Source: Altererythrobacter sp. (lineage in GTDB: Bacteria; Pseudomonadota; Alphaproteobacteria; Sphingomonadales; Sphingomonadaceae). From it: a DNA stretch of 5,305 bases. The notes beneath the pieces were generated by a model, which was not told where the DNA came from, searched no databases, and was given only the letters and a program-made list of their open reading frames with translations. Positions within the stretch are counted from its first letter, which is position 1; every line of letters starts with the position of its first letter. Positions 1 through 5,305 of the stretch are shown here, piece by piece. The stretch is from the NCBI GenBank assembly GCA_011524425.1, contig WTKI01000327.1, positions 1,281-6,585 of the forward strand, in the 5' to 3' direction. The translations under genes and the position numbers were made by a program.

Positions 1-540
1 GTGGAAGCAGGCATTTTCGCGTTCTTGATGCTGGTGGTGATCTCCAGCACCATCGCTCAGCTTTATGGTGAAGCCATGGCCAAGCGCTTGGTCTGGTGGG
101 GTTTTGTCCCGCTTGGGATATCCGCAGCGCTCATCGGCTTAGTCAATATCCTGCCAGCCTCACCGGAAATGTTGGAATTTCGCAGCGGGGACCTTGCCGC
201 GTTCGAGACTGTCCTGTCGCAAACACCCCGGATCATGCTCGCCGGCCCCGCCGCTTACATCGTATCATTGCTCTTGAATGTGTGGATCTTCTCGCGCCTG
301 CGCGGTGAGGGCGACGCTAACACCTTCAGCCTGATGGTGCGCGGTGCAATTGCCTCCGCGCTCAGCCAAGCGATCGATTCTGTGATCTTTGTCACGCTCG
401 CCTTCTATGGAGAGTTTGACATCACCGATCTTCTAATCGGCCAGGTTATTGCCAAAGTGACGCTAAGCATTGTGCTCGTGCCATTTCTGATCACCGGCGG
501 AGTAAAACTGGCGCGATGGCTGGACCGGACTGAGAGCTAG
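1..540 (+). CDS. VUT family (YhhQ-like) queuosine-precursor transporter, C-terminal part
   Basis: This is an integral inner-membrane protein. The family (YhhQ/DUF165/VUT) imports 7-deazaguanine precursors such as preQ0/preQ1 for queuosine synthesis. Five hydrophobic segments are visible, at about residues 3-22, 30-51, 78-99, 117-136 and 143-167, joined by short charged loops. The family signature is best seen around residues 113-137 (RGAIASALSQAIDSVIF, with Asp126 in the position of the conserved Asp of the SxxxDT/S motif). Against E. coli YhhQ (about 221 residues, from memory) the sequence aligns from the second helix onward, so roughly 40 N-terminal residues with the first helix are missing. 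The GTG at position 1 is therefore probably an internal Val codon and the gene is cut by the window edge, although GTG as a true start cannot be excluded. One oddity is that the Thr-Asp usually found in the first visible helix, before the [FY]G turn, reads S-S-T-I-A-Q-L-Y-G here, without the Asp. The family call is fairly secure; substrate specificity is inferred from the family. Confidence 0.8.
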   Translation: MEAGIFAFLMLVVISSTIAQLYGEAMAKRLVWWGFVPLGISAALIGLVNILPASPEMLEFRSGDLAAFETVLSQTPRIMLAGPAAYIVSLLLNVWIFSRLRGEGDANTFSLMVRGAIASALSQAIDSVIFVTLAFYGEFDITDLLIGQVIAKVTLSIVLVPFLITGGVKLARWLDRTES

Positions 541-597
541 GCAACTGGCGCAATTGCCGCGGCCTGCTTGTCCCAAAGTGCATCAAAAGAGAAATGG

Positions 598-673
598 TGG
601 TGAGCCCTGCTGGGTTCGAACCAGCGACCTACTGATTAAAAGTCAGTTGCTCTACCGACTGAGCTAAGGGCCC
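598..673 (-). tRNA. tRNA-Lys (anticodon TTT)
   Basis: The reverse complement folds into a complete 76-nt cloverleaf. The acceptor stem is GGGCCCT/AGGGCTC with one G-U pair. The D arm is GCTC-AGTCGGTA-GAGC, the anticodon stem is ACTGA/TCAGT around the loop CTTTTAA, the variable loop is AGGTC, and the T arm is GCTGG-TTCGAAC-CCAGC. The discriminator base is A and the 3' CCA is encoded. The anticodon TTT (plus-strand 638-640) reads AAA/AAG lysine codons. The gene lies 46 bp downstream of folK on the same strand. I see no clear promoter of its own in that gap, so readthrough from the folK operon is possible. A pyrimidine-rich trailer (TTTCTCTTTT) follows the CCA directly. Confidence 0.97.
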
Positions 674-703
674 CCACAAAAGGGTCGCGCAGGCCAAGTC
701 GGT

Positions 704-720
704 AGCCTCGCGCGGAGGCT
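704..720 (-). repeat. Short perfect inverted repeat at the folK 3' end
   Basis: The arms AGCCTC (704-709) and GAGGCT (715-720) form a 6-bp GC-rich stem around a 5-nt loop. The hairpin touches the last base of the folK stop codon and lies 31 bp before the tRNA-Lys 5' end. No T-run follows on the minus strand, so it does not look like a standard intrinsic terminator. It could act as an RNA-stability or processing element between folK and the tRNA, or be chance in GC-rich DNA. Confidence 0.35.
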
Positions 721-1261
721 CACCTAGTGACAGGTCGCGGGCGGGTCAAGCGCGCAAATAGATGAGCGAGAGAAAGGCCAGTCAAAGGGTCCTTCCAATC
801 AGGCGCAATTGCGCGCGCCGGGCCAAGAACAAATTCTCTTTCCCGGTAACGGGGGTGAGGAATGGATATGTCTTCAATGGCAAAGATGCCGCCGTTCCAA
901 AGGACAATATCAATATCGAGAGTTCGCGCGCGCCAGGCCTCGCCGCGGCGCTTTCTCCCCAAGCCCTCTTCCACCGCTTTGGTCAAAAGCAAAAGGCTTG
1001 GCGGAATTCGAACGGTTTCCACCACCGCTGCGCAATTAGCATAGCAACGCAAGGAAGGTCCTACCGGTTTAGTCTGGATAATTGGCGAGATTGCGAGGAA
1101 GTGCAGACCCAAATCTTCCAGATCACTGATAGCTGCGCAAATCACATCGCGCGGTCTGCCAATACCTGCCACGCGCATATTCGATCCAAAGGCGAGCAGA
1201 TAAAGTTGCGAGACCTGAGCTGCCAAATCTGCGGCGGGGTCTGCAAGCTGAGCAGCAGTGC

Positions 1262-1265
<4 letters not shown>
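720..1265 (-). CDS. folK: HPPK, 6-hydroxymethyl-7,8-dihydropterin pyrophosphokinase
   Basis: This cytoplasmic folate-pathway enzyme transfers pyrophosphate from ATP to 6-hydroxymethyl-7,8-dihydropterin, giving the substrate of dihydropteroate synthase and AMP. The 181-residue product has the HPPK landmarks in order. They are the N-terminal strand LYLLAFGSNM (21-30), the pterin-side segment GPSLRCYANCAAVVET (69-84), the basic ATP loop WRARTLDID (111-119) with the Mg-binding pair Asp117 and Asp119, and IPHPRYREREFVLGP (135-149). The GSNMR...GRPRDV start is the form I know from sphingomonads. About 20 Ala-rich residues precede the fold, but no other in-frame ATG/GTG/TTG fits better. The ATG overlaps the aguB stop as ATGA (1262-1265), with only a weak purine stretch upstream, so translation is probably coupled to aguB. 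Length is slightly above E. coli FolK (about 159 residues). Nothing appears broken. Confidence 0.95.
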
Positions 1266-2128
<863 letters not shown>

Positions 2129-2166
2129 GCTGCCGCCCTTTAGTTGCTTCTAGTCAGGCTGAAAAG

Positions 2167-3024
2167 TCAGTCCGCTTTCTTGAACAGCAGTGTCATGCGG
2201 TCGCTTTCGCCAATAGCGCGATGCTTAGCCTGCTCTTCTTCGGTTTGACGGCCAAAGCCAAGCGAAGGCGGCAGCGTCCAGACCCCGCCTTCCCAATCAG
2301 CAGGATCATTCGGGTTAGCGTTAACTTCAGTGCTGTCTGCCAGCTCGAATCCGTTAGCAGCAAAAATCGCAACAACGTCTTGCTGGCGCATGTAGCCGCG
2401 CTGGCGCGCGCCATAATCGTCATAACTTGCCCCGTCCGGCGCACGATGCTGAACCACGCCAACCATGCCGTCATCTTTCAGGAGCTTGCGCAATCCCTTT
2501 AGAACATCATCTGCATTGTTGCGGATGTTGAGGCCATGCATCGAACGGAAAATCACAACACGATCAACTGTGCCTTCCAGTTCTTCCGGCACTTCATCGA
2601 TCTCGTAGGCACTCACATCATCTGCATCGACACCCATGCCACTGGCGAGGCCGTCTTTGAAACGTTCAGTCCAGCTCTTGGCGCGCGCTTCGCGCGCTCT
2701 GCTTGGGTATTCAGCCGCACTCGAATCGGAATTGAGAGCGATATAGGTTCCGGCAGGCATAATGTAGGGCGCAAGAACGCGCGTGTACCAGCCACCACCC
2801 GGGCCCCACTCCACCACGGTCATGGTCGGCTCGACGCCGAAGAAGGCAAGTGTTTCAGCTGGGTTGCGATACTGGTCGCGGGCGCGATCACCGTCGCGGC
2901 GTTCATGAGCCAGCACATCGGCAAGCGCAGGTGCTGCAGAATGGTCGCCATGGTCATCTGCAACAGCAGGTGCGACCGGAACAGTCAGAGCAAGTGCGGC
3001 TAGAGCAAGTAAGGGCTTTTTCAT
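2167..3024 (-). CDS. Exported class I SAM-methyltransferase-fold protein (COG4798-like)
   Basis: This is a 285-residue protein of a poorly characterised family. A signal peptide is clear: MKK, a hydrophobic core at residues 4-20, and an Ala-Val-Ala cleavage motif after residue 22. The mature start is acidic and His-containing (DDHGDH). The Rossmann-type glycine motif is TVVEWGPGGGWYTRVLAP (69-86), with a probable acidic motif II at IALNSD (95-100). The tail carries the family hallmarks GVWTLPPS (247-254) and IGESDRMTLLFKK (271-283). The substrate is unknown and I assign none. The chosen ATG has a strong Shine-Dalgarno GGAGAGGA (3032-3039) with 7-nt spacing. An in-frame extension to 3084 would spoil the signal peptide and cover the likely promoter. 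The gene is divergent from msrA and is probably the first gene of the aguB-folK transcription unit. Export of a SAM-dependent fold is odd, because SAM is cytoplasmic. Confidence 0.85.
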   Translation of the reverse strand: MKKPLLALAALALTVPVAPAVADDHGDHSAAPALADVLAHERRDGDRARDQYRNPAETLAFFGVEPTMTVVEWGPGGGWYTRVLAPYIMPAGTYIALNSDSSAAEYPSRAREARAKSWTERFKDGLASGMGVDADDVSAYEIDEVPEELEGTVDRVVIFRSMHGLNIRNNADDVLKGLRKLLKDDGMVGVVQHRAPDGASYDDYGARQRGYMRQQDVVAIFAANGFELADSTEVNANPNDPADWEGGVWTLPPSLGFGRQTEEEQAKHRAIGESDRMTLLFKKAD

Positions 3025-3041
3025 CGGGGTATCCTCTCCAT
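3021..3041 (-). other. Six-codon leader mini-ORF (M-E-R-I-P-R) before the methyltransferase-fold gene
   Basis: The frame ATG GAG AGG ATA CCC CGA TGA ends with a TGA that overlaps the ATG of the downstream gene as ATGA (3021-3024). The Shine-Dalgarno of the downstream gene (GGAGAGGA, 3032-3039) lies inside the mini-ORF. There is no good Shine-Dalgarno of its own (the upstream sequence is CCGAGCCCCC), so translation is doubtful. It matches the mini-ORF before msrA in length, AGG third codon and ATGA overlap. Confidence 0.25.
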
Positions 3042-3067
3042 GGGGGCTCGGAAAAATCGAAAGTAAC

Positions 3068-3095
3068 GCAATAGTCGTGTGCAATCAGATGACAA
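3068..3095 (-). promoter_or_regulatory. Candidate promoter for the methyltransferase-aguB-folK unit
   Basis: On the minus strand, TTGTCA (3090-3095, five of six to the -35 consensus) is followed after 16 nt by TATTGC (3068-3073, only three of six to the -10 consensus). This would place transcription start near 3060, about 36 nt before the chosen ATG. The -10 match is weak, so the assignment is tentative. Confidence 0.25.
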
Positions 3096-3106
3096 GCGCA
3101 TGCACA
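3078..3106. promoter_or_regulatory. Dyad TGTGCA-N17-TGCACA between the divergent genes
   Basis: TGTGCA (3078-3083) and TGCACA (3101-3106) are perfect inverted arms 17 nt apart. A third, shorter copy GTGCA lies at 3124-3128. The arms flank the candidate -35 on the minus strand, which would suit an operator for a dimeric regulator acting on both divergent genes. No known regulator consensus is recognised, and 6-bp arms can occur by chance. Confidence 0.2.
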
Positions 3107-3127
3107 ATACCTAACTGATAAGCGTGC

Positions 3128-3133
3128 AAGGAG
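3128..3133 (+). promoter_or_regulatory. Strong Shine-Dalgarno AAGGAG upstream of msrA
   Basis: AAGGAG is a near-perfect anti-16S match. It lies 9 nt before the ATG of the six-codon mini-ORF at 3143 but 26 nt before the msrA ATG, which is too far to serve msrA directly. In the msrA frame no start codon lies at the right distance from it. Confidence 0.55.
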
Positions 3134-3142
3134 TTTCTGCAA

Positions 3143-3163
3143 ATGACGAGGTTTTCTCAATGA
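3143..3163 (+). other. Six-codon leader mini-ORF (M-T-R-F-S-Q) coupled to msrA
   Basis: The frame ATG ACG AGG TTT TCT CAA TGA has AAGGAG 9 nt upstream, and its TGA overlaps the msrA ATG as ATGA (3160-3163). A ribosome ending here would be positioned to restart at msrA, so it could be a translational-coupling leader. The peptide has no obvious attenuator composition. Alternatively it is a remnant of a former msrA start shifted out of frame by an indel. Confidence 0.4.
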
Positions 3164-3705
3164 CTAAGGCGATTGTTGCTGGCGGCTGCTTCTGGTGCAC
3201 TGAGGCTGTGTTCCGCGATGTGGTAGGCGTATCAGAGGTTGAAAGCGGCTATATTGGCGGATCAATCGAAAATCCCACCTATAAGCAGGTATGCTCCGGC
3301 ACTACCGGCCATGCAGAAGGTATTCGGGTGACTTTTGACACGGATGTTATTTCGCTGGCTGAAATCTACGACGTGTTTCTGGGTACGCACGACCCGACCC
3401 AATTGAACCGCCAAGGCAATGATGTCGGCACTCAATATCGCAGCGCCATCTTCCCGCTCGATGATGCGCAGCAAGCAGAAGCGCAAGCGGCGATCACGCG
3501 CTGGAACGATGAGCACCCGGGCCAGAATGCTGTGACCACCATAGAAGGCACCCAAGGCGGGCTTGCTGCGGAATGGTTCCCTGCCGAGGATTACCATCAG
3601 GAATATTGGGAAGGCGAAGGCCAGCGCAATCCTTATTGCCTCGCTGTCATTCCGCCAAAGCTGATGAAGCTGCGCAAGAGCTTTCAGGACAAGGTCAAGG
3701 GATAG
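3160..3705 (+). CDS. msrA: Peptide-methionine (S)-S-oxide reductase MsrA
   Basis: This enzyme reduces the S-epimer of methionine sulfoxide, in proteins or free, back to methionine, using thioredoxin as reductant. It is a cytoplasmic oxidative-damage repair enzyme. The 181-residue product starts almost directly at the catalytic motif AGGCFWC (7-13), with nucleophile Cys10. It then has the family signatures GYIGG (30-34), TGHAE (49-53), the HDPTQLNRQGNDVGTQYRS block (77-95) and AEDYHQEYW (142-150). Cys160 in NPYC is the likely resolving cysteine. There is no signal peptide and no fused MsrB domain. The ATG at 3160 has GAGG (3148-3151) 8 nt upstream. A longer frame from GTG at 3124 adds 12 non-conserved residues and would start upstream of the AAGGAG. 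The gene is divergent from the exported methyltransferase-fold gene and convergent with rsmB, with 24 bp between the stops and no clear terminator hairpin with a T-tract. Confidence 0.97.
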   Translation: MTKAIVAGGCFWCTEAVFRDVVGVSEVESGYIGGSIENPTYKQVCSGTTGHAEGIRVTFDTDVISLAEIYDVFLGTHDPTQLNRQGNDVGTQYRSAIFPLDDAQQAEAQAAITRWNDEHPGQNAVTTIEGTQGGLAAEWFPAEDYHQEYWEGEGQRNPYCLAVIPPKLMKLRKSFQDKVKG

Positions 3706-3729
3706 CGCAAGCGTGTGCGAAAGGCCCGG

Positions 3730-4962
3730 CTAAGCGGTAAAGCGAGCTATAAAGAACCCGTCCAACCCGCCGCTTTCAGCCAACATCCCGGGATCGGTTC
3801 GCAGCCAGCCTTGAGGCGAAGGTTCAAGACCAGATGGTAATTCGGATGGAGCTATTGCGCTTGGCGTCAGCGCAATACGCTGAACTTGCGCTTCGCCTTC
3901 CTCCGGCTCCATCGAGCAAACAGCATAGAGCAGCGTGCCGCCCGGTTTCAGCCATTGGCAGGCCCGCATTACCAAGGCCGCTTGCAAATCGGCCATCTCT
4001 GCAATCTGACGCGCACCAATTCGATGCAAAACATCAGGGTGGCGGCGGCAAGTGCCGGTTGCAGAGCATGGCGCATCCAGCAAAATTGCATCATATTGAT
4101 GCTTGGGCTCCCACTGCAAAGCATCTGCGCGCACAGGCGAGGCTTTAAGGCCCGTTCGCTTCAAATTGTCTTTGAGCATTCCAAGCCGGCGCTTGGAGAT
4201 ATCTAGCGCAGTGACTTTCCAGCCATTAGCAACCAGCGCGAGTGTCTTGCCGCCAGGGGCTGCACACAGGTCCAGCAGATGCTTGCCCTCGCCTGCTCCC
4301 AGCAATCTGGCGGGCAGCTGCGCAGCTAAGTCCTGAACCCACCACGCACCCTCTGCATAGCCTGGCAATTGCTCGATCGCAGTCCCGCGCGGCACGCGTA
4401 CATGGCCAGGCATAAGGCTGACCCCTCCAAGCTTTGCTTGCCATTCGTCTGTCGCGGCTGGGTCTTTGAGCGCCAAGTCCACTTCTGGCGGCTGTGTCAG
4501 ACCGGCTGCAACCGCTGCGCTGCGATCCGCCCATCGCAAGGCAACTTCAGCGGGCAAGCCTGGCGCATCAGGCAAACGCATGCCGCGTTTGCTCAGCGTT
4601 GAAAACACGCCATGCGCCAAACGACGGGGTCCGCCGGACAGCAAGGGCAAACCGGTTGCGATCACCGCATGCGGCGGCGTGTCGAGGCGAAGCCATCCTG
4701 CAAGCATTAGACGCAGCACCATGCGCGGCTTCGCATCTTCAGGCAGCGGATTTTTGGTTGCGCTGTCGATGAGCGCGTCTAGATCGACCATCCAACGTAA
4801 GGCCTCGTTCGCCAACGCTACCGCAAGCGCTTTATCTGGTCCTTTGCGGATATCGCGCAAAGCCGCGTGCTCGGCCTGCTCCAACGTTTCGCCGCGTCGT
4901 AATACTGCATCAAGCAGCTTGAGCGCGCCGCGCCGCGCAAAAAGTCCGGGAGGTTGTGCCAT
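3730..4962 (-). CDS. rsmB: RsmB/NOP family 16S rRNA m5C967 methyltransferase
   Basis: This enzyme uses SAM to make 5-methylcytosine at 16S rRNA position 967 (E. coli numbering) on free rRNA or early subunits. The 410-residue product has the two expected parts. Residues about 5-135 are a helical NusB-like RNA-binding domain (ARRGALKLLDAVLRRG at 9-24, ANEALRWMVDLDALI at 51-65). Residues about 200-410 are the Rossmann methyltransferase. Visible motifs are SAM-binding DLCAAPGGKT (231-240), acidic TALDIS (251-256), RADALQW (278-284), motif IV LLDAPCSATGT (294-304) with Cys299, and motif VI YAVCSMEPEEGE (346-357) with the catalytic Cys349. Both cysteines needed by RNA m5C enzymes are present. Length is close to E. 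coli RsmB (429). The ATG has no recognisable Shine-Dalgarno (CAATCAGCA precedes it). The gene is divergent from the SDHAF4-like gene. RsmB is favoured over other NOP-family members because of the NusB domain. Confidence 0.93.
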   Translation of the reverse strand: MAQPPGLFARRGALKLLDAVLRRGETLEQAEHAALRDIRKGPDKALAVALANEALRWMVDLDALIDSATKNPLPEDAKPRMVLRLMLAGWLRLDTPPHAVIATGLPLLSGGPRRLAHGVFSTLSKRGMRLPDAPGLPAEVALRWADRSAAVAAGLTQPPEVDLALKDPAATDEWQAKLGGVSLMPGHVRVPRGTAIEQLPGYAEGAWWVQDLAAQLPARLLGAGEGKHLLDLCAAPGGKTLALVANGWKVTALDISKRRLGMLKDNLKRTGLKASPVRADALQWEPKHQYDAILLDAPCSATGTCRRHPDVLHRIGARQIAEMADLQAALVMRACQWLKPGGTLLYAVCSMEPEEGEAQVQRIALTPSAIAPSELPSGLEPSPQGWLRTDPGMLAESGGLDGFFIARFTA

Positions 4963-4984
4963 TGCTGATTGCGGTTAGCGATGA

Positions 4985-5013
4985 TTGAAACTTCCTGCCA
5001 GTGCGCGCATTAT
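4985..5013 (+). promoter_or_regulatory. Candidate promoter giving a leaderless SDHAF4-like mRNA
   Basis: TTGAAA (4985-4990, five of six to the -35 consensus) is followed after 17 nt by CATTAT (5008-5013, four of six to the -10 consensus). Transcription would begin about 7 nt later, at or next to the A of the ATG at 5020. No Shine-Dalgarno precedes that ATG, which agrees with a leaderless message. Confidence 0.35.
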
Positions 5014-5038
5014 AAAGATATGACAAAGCACAAGTCAG
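5009..5038 (-). promoter_or_regulatory. Candidate rsmB promoter
   Basis: On the minus strand there is a perfect TATAAT (5009-5014). CTGACT (5033-5038, four of six to the -35 consensus) lies 18 nt upstream of it, inside the start of the divergent gene. Transcription would start near 5002, leaving a leader of about 40 nt before the rsmB ATG. The -10 overlaps the -10 proposed for the opposite strand. Confidence 0.4.
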
Positions 5039-5190
5039 ACGCAGCTAAAGCTTTCAAGAAGCCGGCCCACTGGACCAATGATCCGCCGCCTCAACCCAAG
5101 GCGGTTGACGCAGCGAAGAATGAACCGCGCGAACTCTCACCCACGCGTTATGGCGATTGGGAAAAAGACGGCATTGCGATAGATTTTTGA
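5020..5190 (+). CDS. SDHAF4-family (DUF1674) succinate dehydrogenase assembly factor
   Basis: This is a 56-residue soluble protein. The family diagnostic is the C-terminal block ELSPTRYGDWEKDGIAIDF (38-56), matching the conserved P-T-R-Y-G-D-W-E...G...D-F ending of DUF1674/SDHAF4 (Sdh8 in yeast). In mitochondria this factor binds flavinylated SdhA before it joins SdhB and limits stray oxidation. The same role in the bacterium is inferred. The N-terminal part is Lys/Ala/Pro-rich and probably disordered, as usual for the family. ATG 5020 is preferred; an in-frame TTG at 4969 adds 17 non-conserved residues and would overlap the promoter region. The gene is divergent from rsmB with 57 bp between the start codons, an arrangement I recall from other alphaproteobacteria. 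No sdh genes are in the window. Confidence 0.88.
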   Translation: MTKHKSDAAKAFKKPAHWTNDPPPQPKAVDAAKNEPRELSPTRYGDWEKDGIAIDF

Positions 5191-5228
5191 GTTTTTGCCG
5201 AGTGAACCCATAGCCACCCGCTCAGCAA

Positions 5229-5305
5229 TCACAGCCTTTTAAACTCAACCTTCAGCCCGTCTTTCGGCTGAGGGATCGGCCAAGCCTGCCACGCAGGGTT
5301 ATAAC
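5229..5305 (-). CDS. C-terminal end of an unidentified gene, cut by the window edge
   Basis: On the minus strand, a frame open from the window's right edge encodes YNPAWQAWPIPQPKDGLK followed by VEFKRL and a TGA at 5229-5231. Only 24 codons are visible. The other two minus-strand frames hit stops in the same interval, and the composition (Trp, Pro, charged tail) looks like a real protein end. The gene converges on the SDHAF4-like gene with 38 bp between stops. The family cannot be recognised from so short a tail. Confidence 0.55.
   Translation of the reverse strand, partial: YNPAWQAWPIPQPKDGLKVEFKRL

Noticed and set aside
541..597. Terminator after the VUT gene
   Set aside because: GCAA/TTGC and a CAATTG core give only short, poor stems with no T-run. 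Nothing in this 57-bp gap can be supported.
2536..3003. Plus-strand open frame of 155 codons
   Set aside because: It is antisense to the methyltransferase-fold gene. Its composition (many His, Cys and Arg) is typical of a reverse-complement shadow, and no domain is visible.
3025..3084. N-terminal extension of the methyltransferase-fold gene to an ATG at 3084
   Set aside because: The added 20 residues precede a complete signal peptide. The strong Shine-Dalgarno is placed for the ATG at 3024, and the extension would cover the candidate -10.
3124..3159. N-terminal extension of msrA to GTG 3124
   Set aside because: Twelve non-conserved residues would be added, the start would lie upstream of AAGGAG, and no ribosome binding site precedes it. 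MsrA proteins often begin just before the GCFWC motif.
3706..3729. Bidirectional terminator between msrA and rsmB
   Set aside because: Only a 4-bp CGCA/TGCG stem without a T-tract is visible in the 24-bp gap, too weak to annotate.
4466..4978. Plus-strand open frame of 170 codons opposite rsmB
   Set aside because: The Ser/Arg/Ala-rich composition is typical of antisense reading of GC-rich coding DNA. rsmB covers the region with full domain support.
5249..5274. Hairpin CCTTCAGCC...GGCTGAGG as a terminator
   Set aside because: The 9-bp stem (one G-U) lies inside the coding tail of the minus-strand gene, and no T-run follows on either strand. It is more likely incidental.

Overview
The window looks like an ordinary piece of chromosome from an alphaproteobacterium, most likely Sphingomonadales (Erythrobacteraceae-like). 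The evidence is the sphingomonad-style FolK (GSNMR...GRPRxV start, RTLDIDIVLW and IPHPRxRExxFVL motifs), the pairing of rsmB with a DUF1674/SDHAF4 gene, a COG4798-type exported methyltransferase-fold protein, and moderately high GC (mid-50s % by eye). The lineage is inference, because no marker gene such as rRNA is present. I see no phage, transposon, CRISPR or other mobile signature.

Layout, left to right. (1) Positions 1-540, plus strand: the C-terminal part of a VUT/YhhQ-family membrane protein (queuosine-precursor transporter family), probably cut at its 5' end by the window edge. (2) Positions 598-673, minus: tRNA-Lys(TTT) with an encoded CCA end. (3) Positions 720-3024, minus: three genes in one direction, transcribed right to left. 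They are an exported methyltransferase-fold protein, N-carbamoylputrescine amidase (aguB) and the folate enzyme HPPK (folK). aguB and folK overlap by ATGA, and tRNA-Lys follows folK after 46 bp. (4) Positions 3025-3159: a divergent regulatory region. (5) Positions 3160-3705, plus: msrA, methionine-S-sulfoxide reductase. (6) Positions 3730-4962, minus: rsmB, the 16S rRNA C967 methyltransferase, convergent with msrA. (7) Positions 5020-5190, plus: a 56-residue SDHAF4-family protein (succinate dehydrogenase assembly factor), divergent from rsmB across a 57-bp promoter region. (8) Positions 5229-5305, minus: 24 codons plus stop of a further gene whose body lies outside the window.

The genes are housekeeping functions (tRNA and rRNA, folate, polyamine, protein repair, respiratory complex assembly), not one pathway. 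aguB has no agmatine deiminase neighbour here. The most interesting points lie in the two divergent intergenic regions. At the methyltransferase/msrA divergence, both genes are preceded by a six-codon reading frame (M-E-R-I-P-R and M-T-R-F-S-Q) whose TGA overlaps the gene's ATG as ATGA. On the msrA side the best Shine-Dalgarno (AAGGAG) sits 9 nt before the mini-ORF, not before msrA. At the rsmB/SDHAF4 divergence, -10-like elements for both strands overlap in one AT-rich patch, and the geometry predicts a leaderless SDHAF4 mRNA. I did not find convincing evidence of a wholly new multi-gene system.
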